Below are positions 27,201-34,564 of a stretch of DNA of 64,000 nucleotides, piece after piece. Source of the DNA: Trichobilharzia szidati (lineage: Eukaryota; Platyhelminthes; Trematoda; Strigeidida; Schistosomatidae); NCBI GenBank assembly GCA_944472155.2, contig OX235272.1:94928020-94992019 (forward strand). The letters are read 5' to 3'. Both the position numbers and the translations under genes were made by a program. Numbering within the stretch: position 1 is the first letter of the stretch; each line of letters starts with the position of its first letter. A model generated the notes under the pieces. It was not told where the DNA came from. It was given only the letters and a program-made list of their open reading frames with translations, and searched no databases.

Positions 27201-29321
27201 AGTAATGTTTGATATTTCTTCTTCTTTTTCCTTCTCATCCGATATCAGAGTGTGCTCATCTAAGAAGACTTGAAACAACTGATATTTTTGCGCTGATCGG
27301 TTGTGATGATCCGAAGTCTAAATATTTGTTGGAGTGGGTTTTCTTCCTGAATACAGATATACTAAAATGTCCGTTTTCCCTCCTCTTAACTAAGCAGTCT
27401 AGAAATGGTAGTTCACCGACGTCTGATTCTGCTCCTGAAGTAAACTGGATTCTGGGAGATAGATTGTTTATCTTCTCCAAGAATGAACTGTGTAGATCCC
27501 GTTTCAGGACTACAAAAGTATCATCTGTATATCTTAACCATATTTTAGGAGTGAGTATGTTTGCGAAGATGTTATCTTCGAATCTATTCATGAAAAGGTC
27601 AGCGACTATTGGGAAAACTGGTGAACCCATAGCAACACCTTTTGTCTGTCTATATACATTCTCGTTAAATGTAAAATAATTACTTTCTAGAAAGAATTTC
27701 AAGCTGTTAATTATTTCACTGGTGTCCAGTGGACATCTTTTTGATAGCGTTGTATCTGATTCTAGTAGACTGGAAATGATATCAAGACTTTCGATAATAT
27801 ATGTAACAACAGTATCTATGTCTATTTCCCAATGATTTGAATCATCATGTCTCCTTTTACACTTTATGTGTTCAATTTGTTTTGTTGACAATTACATTGT
27901 TTATTATTATTATTATTATTATCTTCATATATTCAGGCCCAAATATCAAAGGTGATTTCGTTGATTCATCGTCATTTACAGAAAATGAACACTTACAAAA
28001 TGCATTACAAAGCATATTTGATTGGCTTTATTACTGGAGTATACTAAAACCAATCTCATCGTATCATAGTTTCCGCATTGGTTACAGTATGGCATTGGGT
28101 ATGTTACGTGCCATAGGATTGCAGCCAACTGGTTTTTTGCCCAAATCAAAAATTGACTTAGAAATGGAGTCCATATTCATTGGTTCACCAGAAAAATTTG
28201 GCAAATTATGTCGAAATGTATTAGGGCTTTCTGGGTAAGTTTATCTCATTCAATACAATATGTACGTACACTTTTTCATTCTTATAATGCATACCAGCAT
28301 TTATGATGAATGTTCTTCTTACATTAGAGTGCTCTTTTTGCATCCCGGTATATAACTAGGTGTTCAATGCCTATAAGCCATCACAAAGAGTTGCTAATCT
28401 TAGGTCCCGCACTTCCTAGGGCTAGTTTATAAATACTATCCGTAAACTTAAGGAAACTAATGCTTATTTTGAGAGGTCAACCTATATTATTCAAGGTTAC
28501 AAACAAAGATGTTATCACTAAGATATTCACCTTGTGATTGACTTCTTATAGGGAACACTTTTAAAAACTGATATATTGCTAGATATTAATAGCTAGTGTT
28601 GTGCGTTGGTGGCACAGTGATTATGACGCTTGCTGACTATGCATATGGTCCGGGGTTCGATCCCCGGCCAACGCACTCCTTTAAATTGCTAAGCCATTAA
28701 TAAAGCTGGTAAAGAGGAAAGGTTGGGACATGAGGCTAGCAACCCCATCCTGTAAAAATAAACACCACTGCTACAGAAACTTCAAGCCTCTAGCTTGAAG
28801 CCCTATGTTCCACTGGGAACGTGAAGGAATAAAAGAAAAATGTATGGCTAGTGCATTGTCGATCATCTAAGCAACCTGACTATTAAGATAAATAACTCTA
28901 TATCATAGTGAATTTTGATAAATACTGATCAGTCAGACAGAGTTTTGGGAATACTGACTCGTGGTTTAAATCAAAAAGAACTACCGACTTGTTGACAAAA
29001 GTCTTTGATAATCCAAATTTAATGAATTAATTCGCCCAATTCATCATGCATAGCACGCATAACTTAACATCATAACACCATTCCCTTATTCAATTTTTTT
29101 GCGAAACTTGTGTGGATTCAAATATATAATACTCTAGTGATTACTAACACAATAGGAGTAATAATTGATTTTAATGCAACTGCTGTTTGATTTGTTTCCA
29201 CAGGTTATCAAAATCAAGTCTATCATTATCCTGGGAAATTTCACCCGAGGAAGTTATCCAAAGTCCAAAGCATTTTTTGGAATTTTTAAATTTACAATTA
29301 GTATCTAACTGTGCTAAGTAA
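5975..29321 (+). CDS. TTC13: TTC13 homologue, 3' portion (six exons visible)
   Basis: This split gene was assembled from exons 5975-6290, 9928-10462, 13403-13544, 20559 (or 20542)-20831, 23317-23453, 27937-28234 and 29204-29321. Most junctions keep reading phase across GT-AG introns, and the gene ends in TAA at 29319-29321. The order of conserved blocks matches the C-terminal half of animal TTC13 (plant relative SRFR1): an ADP..D.V.W-like block in exon 2, a GH..H...A block in exon 3, FNVFINLYVPG in exon 4, a block ending AEMDSAFDNYL in exon 5, and a WLYYW...P block followed by TGFLPKSK in exon 6. The match was made from memory, not by search. The N-terminal TPR repeats are not visible, so earlier exons must lie upstream. 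The molecular role of TTC13 is not well established. Exon 2 has serine-rich and acidic low-complexity stretches that are probably lineage-specific. The identification is fairly firm; the exact joint between exons 3 and 4 is open. Confidence 0.75.
6300..7095 (+). other. TTC13 intron sequence, no clear element
   Basis: Between the first visible exon and the SINE-B-like copy I see no coding segment or recognisable repeat body. Confidence 0.4.
7100..7270 (+). repeat. SINE-B copy, strongly diverged
   Basis: GCTTGGCCTCGTAACCCGAA, a B-box-like GGGTTCCATCC, then AACAAAACAGCTGTTCAACC and TGATTCTCTAACCGATG follow the SINE-B order. The hammerhead core is mutated. Confidence 0.6.
7546..8170. mobile_element. 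Penelope-like terminal repeats in inverted orientation
   Basis: The segment at about 7551-7640 and the one at about 8090-8160 are inverted copies of each other (shared core GGAATTACTCATTTCAATAT, then GAGATATTACAAATATAATT). About 450 nt between them is non-coding. Inverted terminal repeats of this sort are typical of Penelope-like elements. The first arm holds a hammerhead-like motif on the minus strand; the second arm lacks the 5' half of it. Confidence 0.65.
7605..7645 (-). ncRNA. Hammerhead-ribozyme-like motif in Penelope-type repeat
   Basis: The minus strand reads CTGAAGA (7632-7638), then GTTCGG, a nine-base loop, CCGAAC and GAAAC (7615-7619). This is the hammerhead core CUGANGA...GAAA closed by a perfect 6-bp stem II, with a short complementary stem I (TTTCC with GGAAT). 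The same layout occurs at 19614-19647. Hammerheads with tiny stem III are known from Penelope-like elements. Confidence 0.6.
8305..8500 (+). repeat. Dispersed repeat D, forward copy
   Basis: The block GTATACCACTCACATCAACC ... GAAGCCGTGCTCATCAGTGG recurs at 8630-8830 (reverse) and at 21225-21480 (forward). It is non-coding and the class is unknown. Confidence 0.6.
8630..8830 (-). repeat. Dispersed repeat D, reverse copy
   Basis: This is the reverse complement of the 8305 copy (TACACCACTGGTAAGCACGG ... GATATGAGTGGCATACAAC). The two copies form an inverted pair around about 130 nt of spacer. Confidence 0.6.
9184..9420 (+). repeat. SINE-A copy, diverged
   Basis: A tRNA-like head (ATCGGTGGTTCGCTGGTAGG) is followed by the family body GAGAAGGTTGGGCGTTTGAC ... 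ACCCCACCCTGTAGAAACAA and a tail naming the SINE-A end (CTTGAAGTCCC). Confidence 0.65.
9928..10462 (+). CDS. TTC13: TTC13 homologue, exon with Ser-rich and acidic stretches
   Basis: The acceptor is TTTTCAACAG|AATTTTTGG and the donor is AAAGGAG|GTAAAA. The exon is 535 nt and leaves one base for the next. It opens NFWCYRHRVSFSTCWAYSQD and carries a TCA-repeat serine/proline stretch near 10089-10118. Next comes the block ITARLLHLADPYEDLVFW, which resembles the TTC13 segment around ADPDQPVLW. It ends in an Asn/Asp/Glu-rich region that looks like a disordered insertion. Confidence 0.75.
10735..10890 (-). mobile_element. SINE-B copy with hammerhead-like body
   Basis: On the minus strand a B box (GGTTCGAATCCC) and tRNA-like head near 10820-10885 are followed by GTACTT, CTGATGA, GGATGAAAC and CAGTAC (10764-10813) and the family tail. 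Flanking stem-I arms GTACTT/CAGTAC are still mostly complementary. Confidence 0.75.
11071..11203. repeat. Perfect 60-bp inverted repeat (13-nt loop)
   Basis: The left arm 11071-11130 and right arm 11144-11203 are exact reverse complements over 60 bases, separated by GTTAGAGAACCAT. The inner half of each arm is the SINE-B tail (GTTTTACGAGTTGATCACGG). The structure would form a long hairpin and lies in the intron between 10462 and 13403. Confidence 0.95.
11870..12112 (-). repeat. SINE-A copy
   Basis: The minus strand has a tRNA-like head at about 12050-12110 (GGCTCAGTGATTCAG, B-box region CCGGGGTTGGATTTCC) and the family body with GGTTGGGAGTGAGCC, ending in GGAATAAAA-type sequence near 11875. 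Confidence 0.65.
12120..13100 (+). other. TTC13 intron sequence, no clear element
   Basis: No exon or named repeat was recognised, apart from short low-complexity GAT runs near 12420. Confidence 0.35.
13105..13275 (+). repeat. SINE-A2 copy upstream of TTC13 exon
   Basis: CGTCGGTGGCACAGTGGCTA and GTCCGAGGTTTGACTCC form the tRNA-like head. The body (GATATCAATGGTCGGTC ... TATGGTTTCGAATCAAGC) matches the minus-strand copy at 42472-42690 rather than the SINE-A1 body. Confidence 0.7.
13403..13544 (+). CDS. TTC13: TTC13 homologue, exon GLVWDETFF...GHISHGLVAY
   Basis: The acceptor is TTATATTTTTAG at 13402 and the donor is AAAAT|GTAAGT at 13544/13545. One base from the previous exon completes an Asp codon, so the phase agrees. 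The residues GHISHGLVAYMPHVIIEMMF align with the GFNNHINLIRGQVI..MRY region of TTC13. The exon leaves two bases (AT), which does not suit the strongest acceptor of the next visible exon. A SINE lies about 130 nt upstream. Confidence 0.75.
13888..14003 (+). repeat. Degenerate interstitial TTAGGG-type repeats
   Basis: Repeated units such as GTTAGGGTTAGGATTAGGG and AATTAGGGTTAAGATTAAGG run for about 115 bases with point changes. TTAGGG is the telomere repeat of flatworms, so this reads as a decayed interstitial telomeric tract. Confidence 0.75.
14395..14560 (+). repeat. SINE-B copy, diverged
   Basis: CTCTTAACCTCAAGGTCTTG, a B-box-like GGGTTTGACTCC, then CACTGATGAACAGTC ... GGATGAAACAGCTATCTAGTG and a TCTCTAACTGATG tail follow the SINE-B plan. 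Its core has the same 3-base insertion after CTGATGA as the copy at 3528. Confidence 0.65.
15105..15255 (+). mobile_element. SINE-B copy in the loop of the inverted duplication
   Basis: The anticodon-like region and B box (GGTTCGAACCCC) precede GTACTG (15162-15167), a CCGATGA core variant, GAAAC and CAGTAC (15203-15208). Stem I is perfectly complementary over six bases, but the core has lost one conserved base. Confidence 0.75.
15513..16676 (+). mobile_element. CR1-like LINE, 5'-truncated insertion (RT C-terminus)
   Basis: An open frame runs to the TAG at 16310-16312 and carries the end of an RT and its thumb: LNPSKCQTVNFTFRH, EIKYLGVILSADLSWSSHI, LPIILYCSPLVFPGLLKKDY and a basic tail. The catalytic box has been lost to 5' truncation. 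About 350 nt of 3' UTR ends in an ATT microsatellite (16660-16676), a usual CR1-type tail. The ATG at 15488 lies in the flanking arm, so the apparent N-terminus is not from the element. The frame is unusually clean, which suggests a young insertion. Confidence 0.85.
17284..17307. repeat. (GT)n microsatellite
   Basis: A run of about eleven TG units in non-coding intron sequence. Confidence 0.9.
17636..17815 (-). mobile_element. SM-alpha-type SINE with hammerhead body
   Basis: On the minus strand a tRNA-like head (GACCCAAGTGGTCTAGTGG, B box GGGTTCGAGGCTC) is followed by GCAGGTACACTCAGATGACG, AGTCTTAAATAGGACGAAAT and GATTCCACTGCTAGTCACTA, the layout of the schistosome SM-alpha element. Core changes (the first C of CTGACGA is now A, and GAAAC is now GAAAT) suggest the ribozyme is inactive. 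A second truncated copy of the 3' end lies at about 17960-18000. Confidence 0.85.
18270..18440 (+). mobile_element. Small LINE RT remnant
   Basis: A short + frame reads VNHFTYLESCISPNGVAVKE, the segment before the RT thumb in SR2/RTE-type LINEs. Flanks are not recognisable. Confidence 0.55.
18445..19225 (+). other. TTC13 intron sequence, no clear element
   Basis: AT-rich, with no supported coding or repeat feature. Confidence 0.35.
19230..19400 (+). repeat. SINE-A copy
   Basis: The head GTTGGTGGTCGAATGGTAG and body GGTTGGGTGTGAGGTTGGC, AACCCAACCCTGTAAAG follow the SINE-A1 plan. Confidence 0.7.
19590..19705 (+). repeat. Penelope-type terminal repeat with hammerhead motif
   Basis: CTGAAGA (19614-19620), a perfect GTTCGG/CCGAAC stem and GAAAC (19643-19647) are followed by TTACACATTTCAGTTTCGCT and GAGATTTTTCAAATGTAATT, matching the repeat at 7546-8170. 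Confidence 0.6.
19871..20223 (+). mobile_element. Solo LTR, long form (353 bp), TSD GTAG
   Basis: Starts TGTAACAACAGAAGACAAGG and ends CTCTCACCACA, so it has TG...CA ends. It is flanked by GTAG at 19867-19870 and 20224-20227. No internal region remains. It shares both ends with copies at 30221, 56787 and 63171. Confidence 0.85.
20542..20831 (+). CDS. TTC13: TTC13 homologue, exon SHDYGHFHVNKL...FNVFINLYVPG
   Basis: The strongest acceptor is TTATCTTCTTTGTATTTCAG at 20541. A second AG at 20557-20558 also keeps the frame and is the one compatible with the two bases left by the exon at 13403. The donor CATCC|GTAGGT ends the exon at 20831 with two bases over, completed by T from 23317. The residues from LLPTLDKLW through FNVFINLYVPG to HLAVVLKF match the order seen in TTC13. 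Confidence 0.75.
20944..20967. repeat. (TA)n microsatellite
   Basis: A pure TA run just after the TTC13 exon ending at 20831. Confidence 0.85.
21225..21480 (+). repeat. Dispersed repeat D, third copy
   Basis: TACCACTCATATCAATCAGC and GAAGCCGTGCTCACC match the 8305/8630 copies, followed by GAAACTAAGGTGAAATTTCC as after those copies. Confidence 0.6.
21590..21800 (-). repeat. SINE-A copy, diverged
   Basis: Minus-strand body and remnants of the tRNA-like head (AGCGAACCAGGCGAGG on the + strand corresponds to the conserved spacer) are recognisable against the 62164 copy. Confidence 0.5.
22012..22035. repeat. (TA)n microsatellite
   Basis: Pure TA run in intron sequence. Confidence 0.85.
22300..22520 (+). 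mobile_element. RTE-like LINE 3' tail fragment
   Basis: Encoded remnants KWTWIRRMLRRPWSNIT and the ending TGTTGAGGCCCTATATTCC, ACTCACAACCCAATGG match the tails at 5255 and 25324. Confidence 0.6.
22685..22845 (+). repeat. SINE-B-like remnant
   Basis: The order CACTGTTCAAACTCC-like B box, GGGGTTTCAAACTGCGATG, GACAGCTATCCAGG and TTCTCTAATTAGCAG follows SINE-B with many changes. Confidence 0.4.
23317..23453 (+). CDS. TTC13: TTC13 homologue, exon AEMDSAFDNYL
   Basis: The acceptor is GATTTATTGCATTCAG and the donor is GCCA|GTAAGTTT. At 137 nt it keeps phase on both sides. It encodes SLSMLRLSNPKHRDKL followed by IAEMDSAFDNYLLYGEKALS, matching the TTC13 segment FSVETQTTEER..YHAEIDALYKDL in position and pattern. 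Confidence 0.8.
23460..24200 (+). other. TTC13 intron sequence, no clear element
   Basis: No supported exon between the donor at 23454 and the LINE at 24210. A minus frame at 23837-24094 shows no family motif. Confidence 0.35.
24210..25640 (+). mobile_element. RTE-like LINE (RT to 3' tail), interrupted
   Basis: The + strand carries a mutated RT (IWKLFQYYGV, YDNASCQLIHNG, EASEVKREVRQ), then the region seen reversed at 1-650, then the 3' tail from 25324 to 25640. A 232-bp Penelope-derived insertion with 13-bp duplicated flanks interrupts it at 25092-25323. Frameshifts and stops are abundant. Confidence 0.75.
25092..25323. mobile_element. Penelope-derived inverted-repeat insertion, 13-bp TSD
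   Basis: About 90-nt arms (TAGGTAAAATTTATTTTGAT ... CTCATAATCA and its reverse) surround an 8-nt loop, followed by about 45 nt ending CATAAGTTTCATTCTTAT. The flanks AACAAGAAACTCT at 25079-25091 and 25324-25336 are identical. The same terminal sequence bounds the element at 31475-34335. Confidence 0.85.
25650..26305 (+). other. TTC13 intron sequence, no clear element
   Basis: A 67-residue hydrophobic + frame at 25779-25982 has no family features and no splice context. Nothing else was recognised. Confidence 0.35.
26310..27895 (-). mobile_element. Penelope-like element: RT and GIY-YIG remnant
   Basis: On the minus strand a 211-codon frame (27256-27891) holds RT motifs YRQTKGVAMGSP (residues 80-91), RYTDDTF with catalytic DD (120-126), LPFLDCLVKR (161-170) and RKKTHSNKYL (182-191), all diagnostic of Penelope-like RT. 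Frameshifts lead into 26961-27278 (thumb and linker) and then to a GIY-YIG segment around 26880-26930 (IYIGQT) and HIKWNPDCLNRNDG (26586-26804). The 5' end is truncated next to a (TTA)n run. It is antisense to TTC13. Confidence 0.9.
27900..27921. repeat. (TTA)n microsatellite beside TTC13 acceptor
   Basis: Seven TTA units between the Penelope-like truncation point and the acceptor at 27936. Confidence 0.9.
27937..28234 (+). CDS. TTC13: TTC13 homologue, exon WLYYWSILKP...TGFLPKSK
   Basis: The acceptor is ATCTTCATATATTCAG and the donor is CTGG|GTAAGT. The exon is 298 nt and in phase with both neighbours. It carries the best-conserved family signature: an aromatic YYW followed by KP, a hydrophobic GYSMALGML segment, TGFLPKSK, an acidic DLEMESIF, and a SPEKFGKLC block. 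These correspond to the YYFYNLMPL, AYSVIVGAL, GKIPKGK and SEAFSKV blocks of TTC13. An antisense Penelope-like element ends only about 40 nt upstream. Confidence 0.8.
28601..28838 (+). mobile_element. SINE-A1 copy, best preserved
   Basis: A tRNA-like head with A box (GGCACAGTGATTATG) and B box GGTTCGATCCC (about 28654-28664), then GGTTGGGACATGAGGCTAGC, AACCCCATCCTGTAAAAATA and a tail GTTCCACTGGGAACGTGAAG ending A-rich. It is transcribed with TTC13 as intron sequence. Confidence 0.8.
28845..29200 (+). other. Last TTC13 intron, remainder
   Basis: AT-rich, no feature seen before the acceptor at 29203. Confidence 0.35.
29204..29321 (+). CDS. TTC13: TTC13 homologue, terminal exon
   Basis: The acceptor is TTTGATTTGTTTCCACAG. 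Two bases from the previous exon complete a Gly codon, then about 38 codons (LSKSSLSLSWEISPEEVIQS and onward) run to TAA at 29319-29321. No canonical AATAAA was seen just after the stop; AT-rich DNA follows. Confidence 0.75.
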
Positions 29322-29924
29322 AAACTGAAGACATCCTTCATTCTGAGATTTTTTTATGTACCTTTGAAATAGTGTTTGTTATTCATTACAGCCTTGTACA
29401 CTTGTATTTTATTTGAATAACGATATTATATTCGATTATTTGTAAAGCAGTATGGATATGATATTTTTCTAAGGTTTCGGTCGATTGAAATCTACAGTCT
29501 GTTAATGCAATGTCAGAGCAGTTAGAACCATCTTATTTAATAATATTTAAGTGAATTGATAGGTCAGGTATTTCAAGTTAATACAAATAAGAAAGGTAGC
29601 ATATGTGAAGTTAGTGAAAGAGAAATGTTGAACTTGTTGTTACTCTTATCTGTAGTCCCTCTTTACTAATGAATACTGTTCACCTGACTATTTTGTCATG
29701 GTGTACAGATATATACCTAACCGTTATTAGACAGATAGCTTTTTCAACTTTCTATCACAATAAGTTTTCGAAAGTGGGTAGATGTCGACGTGTATGCAAG
29801 ATATACCATATATAAATGCAAGTGTATATCCTCCGACTCTCAAAGTACTTGTTCTACTTAAACTAGAGTTAATTTAGAAAAACCAAATGAGCATCCGAAA
29901 TACGAAATATACTTGGGTGTCAGA

Positions 29925-30075
29925 AATAATGAGTGGTGATAACTGCTAGGATACGTGCACGAACAACCGAATATAACAAGACAGAGCGCCGAATGGCTTG
30001 GATGCTTAACCTCGCACCTTCAGTGTAACCAGTCAACTTAAACAGTGAAGACCCAGTGTTGAATAATGGCGAATT
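29925..30075 (-). repeat. Gypsy-type LTR fragment
   Basis: CGTGCACGAACAACCG and GCTTGGATGCTTAACC and CAGTCAACTTAAACAGTGA match the LTRs at 34570 and 47954. Truncated at both ends. Confidence 0.6.
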
Positions 30076-30220
30076 ATTATTTGCTACTAGAAAGTCATTG
30101 AAATGACTAAAACCCTAAACAGTATTGATCCATGTCTTGTAAGACAATGCGGAATCACAACAAAACATCAGGAATAGACAATAAAATATGTTCATGAGTA
30201 TACAAAATCCTAAATAGTAT

Positions 30221-30568
30221 TGTGATGAGAGCTGTCTGCAAACCAACATTGTAAACAACAATTTACGTCGATGTTTACGTCCCGAATCGGGGTCATCAGA
30301 AAAAAACAAGAACAAAGCCTAACCTTGAGGAACTCAACAACCAATCACAGCAGACTTAATTTGTGTTAATACGATTTGCAGATATATAGATAACTTTGTA
30401 GGCAACGGCCACAAGCAATACTGAATAACCTCCAACAAGAAGAACCAATCAGAAGGCGTTGCTTCTCTGCTAACAATAACGAATAATAATGTACATAAAA
30501 ATGTATAAATATCTCTTGATTTTCTCAATTAACGATCTGTTGCCTGGCTCTTGTCTTCTGTCGTTACA
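30221..30568 (-). mobile_element. Solo LTR, long form (348 bp), TSD GTAT
   Basis: Reverse-orientation copy of the 19871 LTR: begins TGTGATGAGAG and ends TCTGTCGTTACA on the + strand. Flanked by GTAT at 30217-30220 and 30569-30572. Confidence 0.85.
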
Positions 30569-30574
30569 GTATAA

Positions 30575-31465
30575 ATGTAATTAATCTTACAACACTGAGA
30601 TATAGTTAGTAAGAAAACACGTACAGTATTCTCTTGAAATACTGAAGTTCACACTAAGTGAAGTGCAGACAAATATTTTTTTCCTGAAACTTAATGACAA
30701 CCCTTAACTTTGAGTAAGCAGACAAGTGCGTAAACAGTGACTAATCACAGGAAATGCCTAATATTTTTAAAGTAATCTTAACGCAACTCTACTAATCATA
30801 TAAAACAATCTAATGTAAATCTAGTGCGATAAGGAATAAAAACACTCTTTGTATCTTGGAATAAAATTCATTAGCACTTTTGAAGTGTTATTATCCAAAA
30901 ATACTTATAAAATCTTTCTTTGCCGTAGTTAGTCACCTGATTAGTAGTACTATTCTGCACTTCGAATGGTTTATCTTCAAGAGATAAACACTTATATTTG
31001 ACAAACCTCTGTTTGCGATTTGGAAGTCCTTCAAACTTAGCATTTTTATGTAATTAGGTTGTAGGAGCTCTCTCCTGAAGTTACTTAACAGAGTAAACAC
31101 GTGTCTCTGTTGCTTCATATGATAATTATTGGTGATGAGGTATAATAAAACTTGAGAAAAGTATATTGATGTTATCAGTTTTCCTTGCCAATTACTATTG
31201 GAGTACTGATAAATGAGGAGTAATTACTGAAGGAATTAAGATATATTTCTTTTTTAAAATCCTAGACACAAATGTGATTGTTGCTGAAACGCGTGTCTAC
31301 AACCCTCTTGTAAAAGATCCGGCGAACCAATCACAACCAATAATAATTCATAAATGTCAAGGTATAGGTTTTTGTTTGCAGTATTTCGAAGTGAAAGCGT
31401 TTTACATCAACATCAATACTTGTTACCGTTGTTCACAAAATGTTGCACATTAATAGAGGTTATTG
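30575..31465. other. Intergenic DNA, no clear element
   Basis: No gene, exon or named repeat recognised. Confidence 0.35.
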
Positions 31466-31474
31466 ATATAGGTG

Positions 31475-34335
31475 TGAAAATTAGGCACTGTTGTAGCGTA
31501 TAACTCCATTATGGATAAAATTTTTATTTTTATAAAATCGCAGAGTGTATAATACAGTAATATTTACTGATGATGTTTCGAGCACAAATTAATGCTCATA
31601 ACCATATCAAGGCAGTCACACAAATTTCTTCCTTCATTTACATATAAGATAAAGTACATTCGGAAATAATAATATTAGTGCTTTTAATGAAATACAATAA
31701 AATGGGAAATAAGATGATTTTATCGTAAAAATAAGTAACTCGTTAGAATGTTATCATGTGAATTGAATACATGTTAACATTATTTATTATACTCTGATTT
31801 GACTGGTAATAATATCTTCCATATCTCTGGTATTTGCATTGAGTCATTTCTGTTGCATGTGTTGGGTGTAGACTGGATGAACAAGGATTCAGTTATCTAT
31901 TTCTCTTGTTCCCCACCTACCTATACTACTTTTTAGAACTCTAACCCTGCCTATTGTGTGTTATTGCATGCAGTGCTATTGCTGAGTTTTTTTTCTAAAT
32001 TATTTATCTTAGTAGGATCAACCATTCTTACCTTAGCAAAATTCTTATGTTCCGACAATCTGAATACACCCCACCTACTAGTTTGACCTATGTAGTTGAC
32101 TTACCTCATAGTCATTGCAAGTTATTTTGTAAATTACATTATTTCGTCTAATTGGGTCCACCGGGTCTTTTAACCTACAGAACTTGTCTCTGAGTGACTT
32201 TGTAGGCTTGAATCCCACCCTAATCTCTGCTTTATTGAGAATTCTACGTAGGGTCTCATATGTCCCCACCTTAAACGCTATAACAGTAGATGGCTTATAT
32301 TCTTTCTTATTTGTTATCATTATTAGTTTCACCATTATTTTTATTTTGCTTTTGACCTATTTTGATATTCCTAATCAATTTTATATGATAGTTACTTAAC
32401 ACCAACGTCTCTTCTGTCTGTTTTATTTCATCATTTAGGTCTTTTCTTGTACTACTTAGTGCTACTGCTTGGTTTGTTAGACAGACACCTAACTAAGCCT
32501 GCCTTCACAGACAGATAACGGATGAGATGAATTAAAGTCTAAATATCTGTTAGAATGCGTTGGTTTTTTATAAACGCTAGTGTGTAGTTTACCTTCTTCT
32601 GTTCGTTTTAGTTTACAGTCTAACATAGCTTATTCTCCTTGTTCATTTTCCGATTCAACTTTGAATTTTATTCCCTTTACTAGTGTGTTCTGTTTTCATA
32701 CTGTGAGTGTCAACCCCATATCTCCACCATACTTTCGGAGTAAGATTAAATGTATTAAGAGCAGTATTTTCGCAGCTGTCCATAAATATATCTGTTACTA
32801 TAGGGAACATTGGTGAGCCATCCCATTGCTACACCTTCTGTTTGTCTATATATTTTGCCCTGGAATTTAAAGACAGTAGATGTGAGGCATAGCTGAATTC
32901 CTAAAATAATTTCCTCAATGGGCAGCTTTGTCCTATGACTAAGTTCGGGATCAGAAGTTATTTCTCTTTTCACCACTTCTAATGCTACATAGATTGATAC
33001 ATTACAGTAAAGACTACTTATATCAAAACTGACCGTTTATTTCATTAATCTCTAATTGAATGTCACTTAGTTTTCTTTTCATTTCATACGAATTAGTTAG
33101 ACTAGAGTTTGAATGATTTCTAATGGGATATAGTATTAGGGCTAAGTGTTTTGATAACTCATATGTCGGCGTACTTCTGAAATCTACTATTGGTCTTGTG
33201 GGGTAACACGGTCTATGTATTTTCATAGTACCACATATGCTACTAGCGTTATTAGTTTTAGGCATTTCATTAAACCACTTAGACTCGCCTAGTGACAGCT
33301 TCATACTGTTTATTAAATCCACAATAGATTTCTTAATCTTATTCATTATTGTATCTACAGGCTTCCTTATTTCTTCATATGGACCCGTTTTAATGTGTTC
33401 AGTGACTTTTTTTTAGTCAGATTTATCCAAAACTACTCTAGAGTTTCTTTTATCAGCTTTTGTGATGACGATGTTCTTATCCTTTAAAGATTAATCAGAT
33501 CAATTCTTTCTGTGTTTTTTAAGTTTGACTGTGCTTTCTTTTGTTTCTTAAGAGTTAATGCACACTGAATTCGAACCTCTTATGCTGTCGTCTTATTTAC
33601 CGAACTTAATGCTACTTCTATGTTAGGGATGACATCTGGTTTCAGTTTGCTCACCGTTACATTGAAATTTAACCCTTTTTCAAGTAGTTTTATCCCACTA
33701 GAGCTTAACTCTCTTAAATAGAGGGTGATTACCCATTTTGTTTTGTCAATAGCAGATGAAATATTGTTGTCAACTTCTTTATTTATTACGTTGCTCTTTT
33801 CTTCTGATCATTTGTTGAGTTTTCTAATTTGCGTGGTTTTGGATTTCTTAAAGGTTTCTCTTCTAGCTTTTTTTGGATGTTTCAAACACAATTTCATAAT
33901 CTTTATCATATAAATCATACATTCGAGTTTGTGTTTGAGTTTTCCGATTTCATTTCGTATATTCTTTATCTTTATAACAGTAATTCTACGTAGTTCTGCT
34001 CTAAGACATAATTCGCTGACATGTTTCACTGCTGATTTTATTTTTCTTGGAGAAATCGGAGTACGTAGGTGTAAGTATTTAGGAATTATATCACTTTTTA
34101 AACATAGACTGTTGAAAATTCGATGGTTTGTGAATCTCGCTTCTGTTTAACAAAGTCGTGTGAGTTTGTTGATAAGCTTCCTAGTGAAAAAACTATATGT
34201 ATTATTGATATAAGGATAAAACTTAGGCACTGTGGTAGAGTATAACTTCACTATGGATAAAATCATTAGATATTACTATTTAATACTGTGTGATTTTATC
34301 AAAATAAAATTTTATTCATAATAGCAGTTAGTCCA
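31475..34335 (-). mobile_element. Penelope-like element with direct terminal repeats
   Basis: Both ends carry the block TAGGCACTG(T)TGGTAG-type sequence followed by GTATAACT and TATGGATAAAAT in the same direction (about 31480 and 34215). Minus-strand pieces in order are: a lysine-rich N-terminal part (33808-34029), an RT start with CGTMKIHRP and PTRPIVDFRSTPTYELSKHL (33023-33346), YRQTEGVAMG (32755-32976), a linker ending NNVIYKITCND (32078-32335), and, in another frame, NYIGQTS ... RLSEHKNFAK of GIY-YIG. Frameshifts and stops make it non-functional. Confidence 0.85.
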
Positions 34336-34564
34336 ACTAGGTGTTATGAGATAACCTCACCTATAAGCCCCACGTTTTCTATAGGGTTAAGCAGTTTTAG
34401 ATCTAATGCTTTCATATAATTCGTATCAGTCTTCCGTATGCATATTATTTCCCTAGACAATTTCAAAACAAGTAAAAAGCAATTCAGTTGTTCAACAGCA
34501 ATACAAATGAGCAAATATTTGACGTTTAAGTTCATTATTTCACTTCTCAATAGACATTTTAGAG

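Noticed and set aside
27209..27679. 156-codon + frame
   Set aside because: It is the antisense of the Penelope-like RT, which has clear motifs on the minus strand.
28601..28670. tRNA gene (A and B boxes, cloverleaf-like sequence)
   Set aside because: The same head recurs in other copies with a shared downstream body, so it is the promoter part of SINE-A rather than a tRNA gene.
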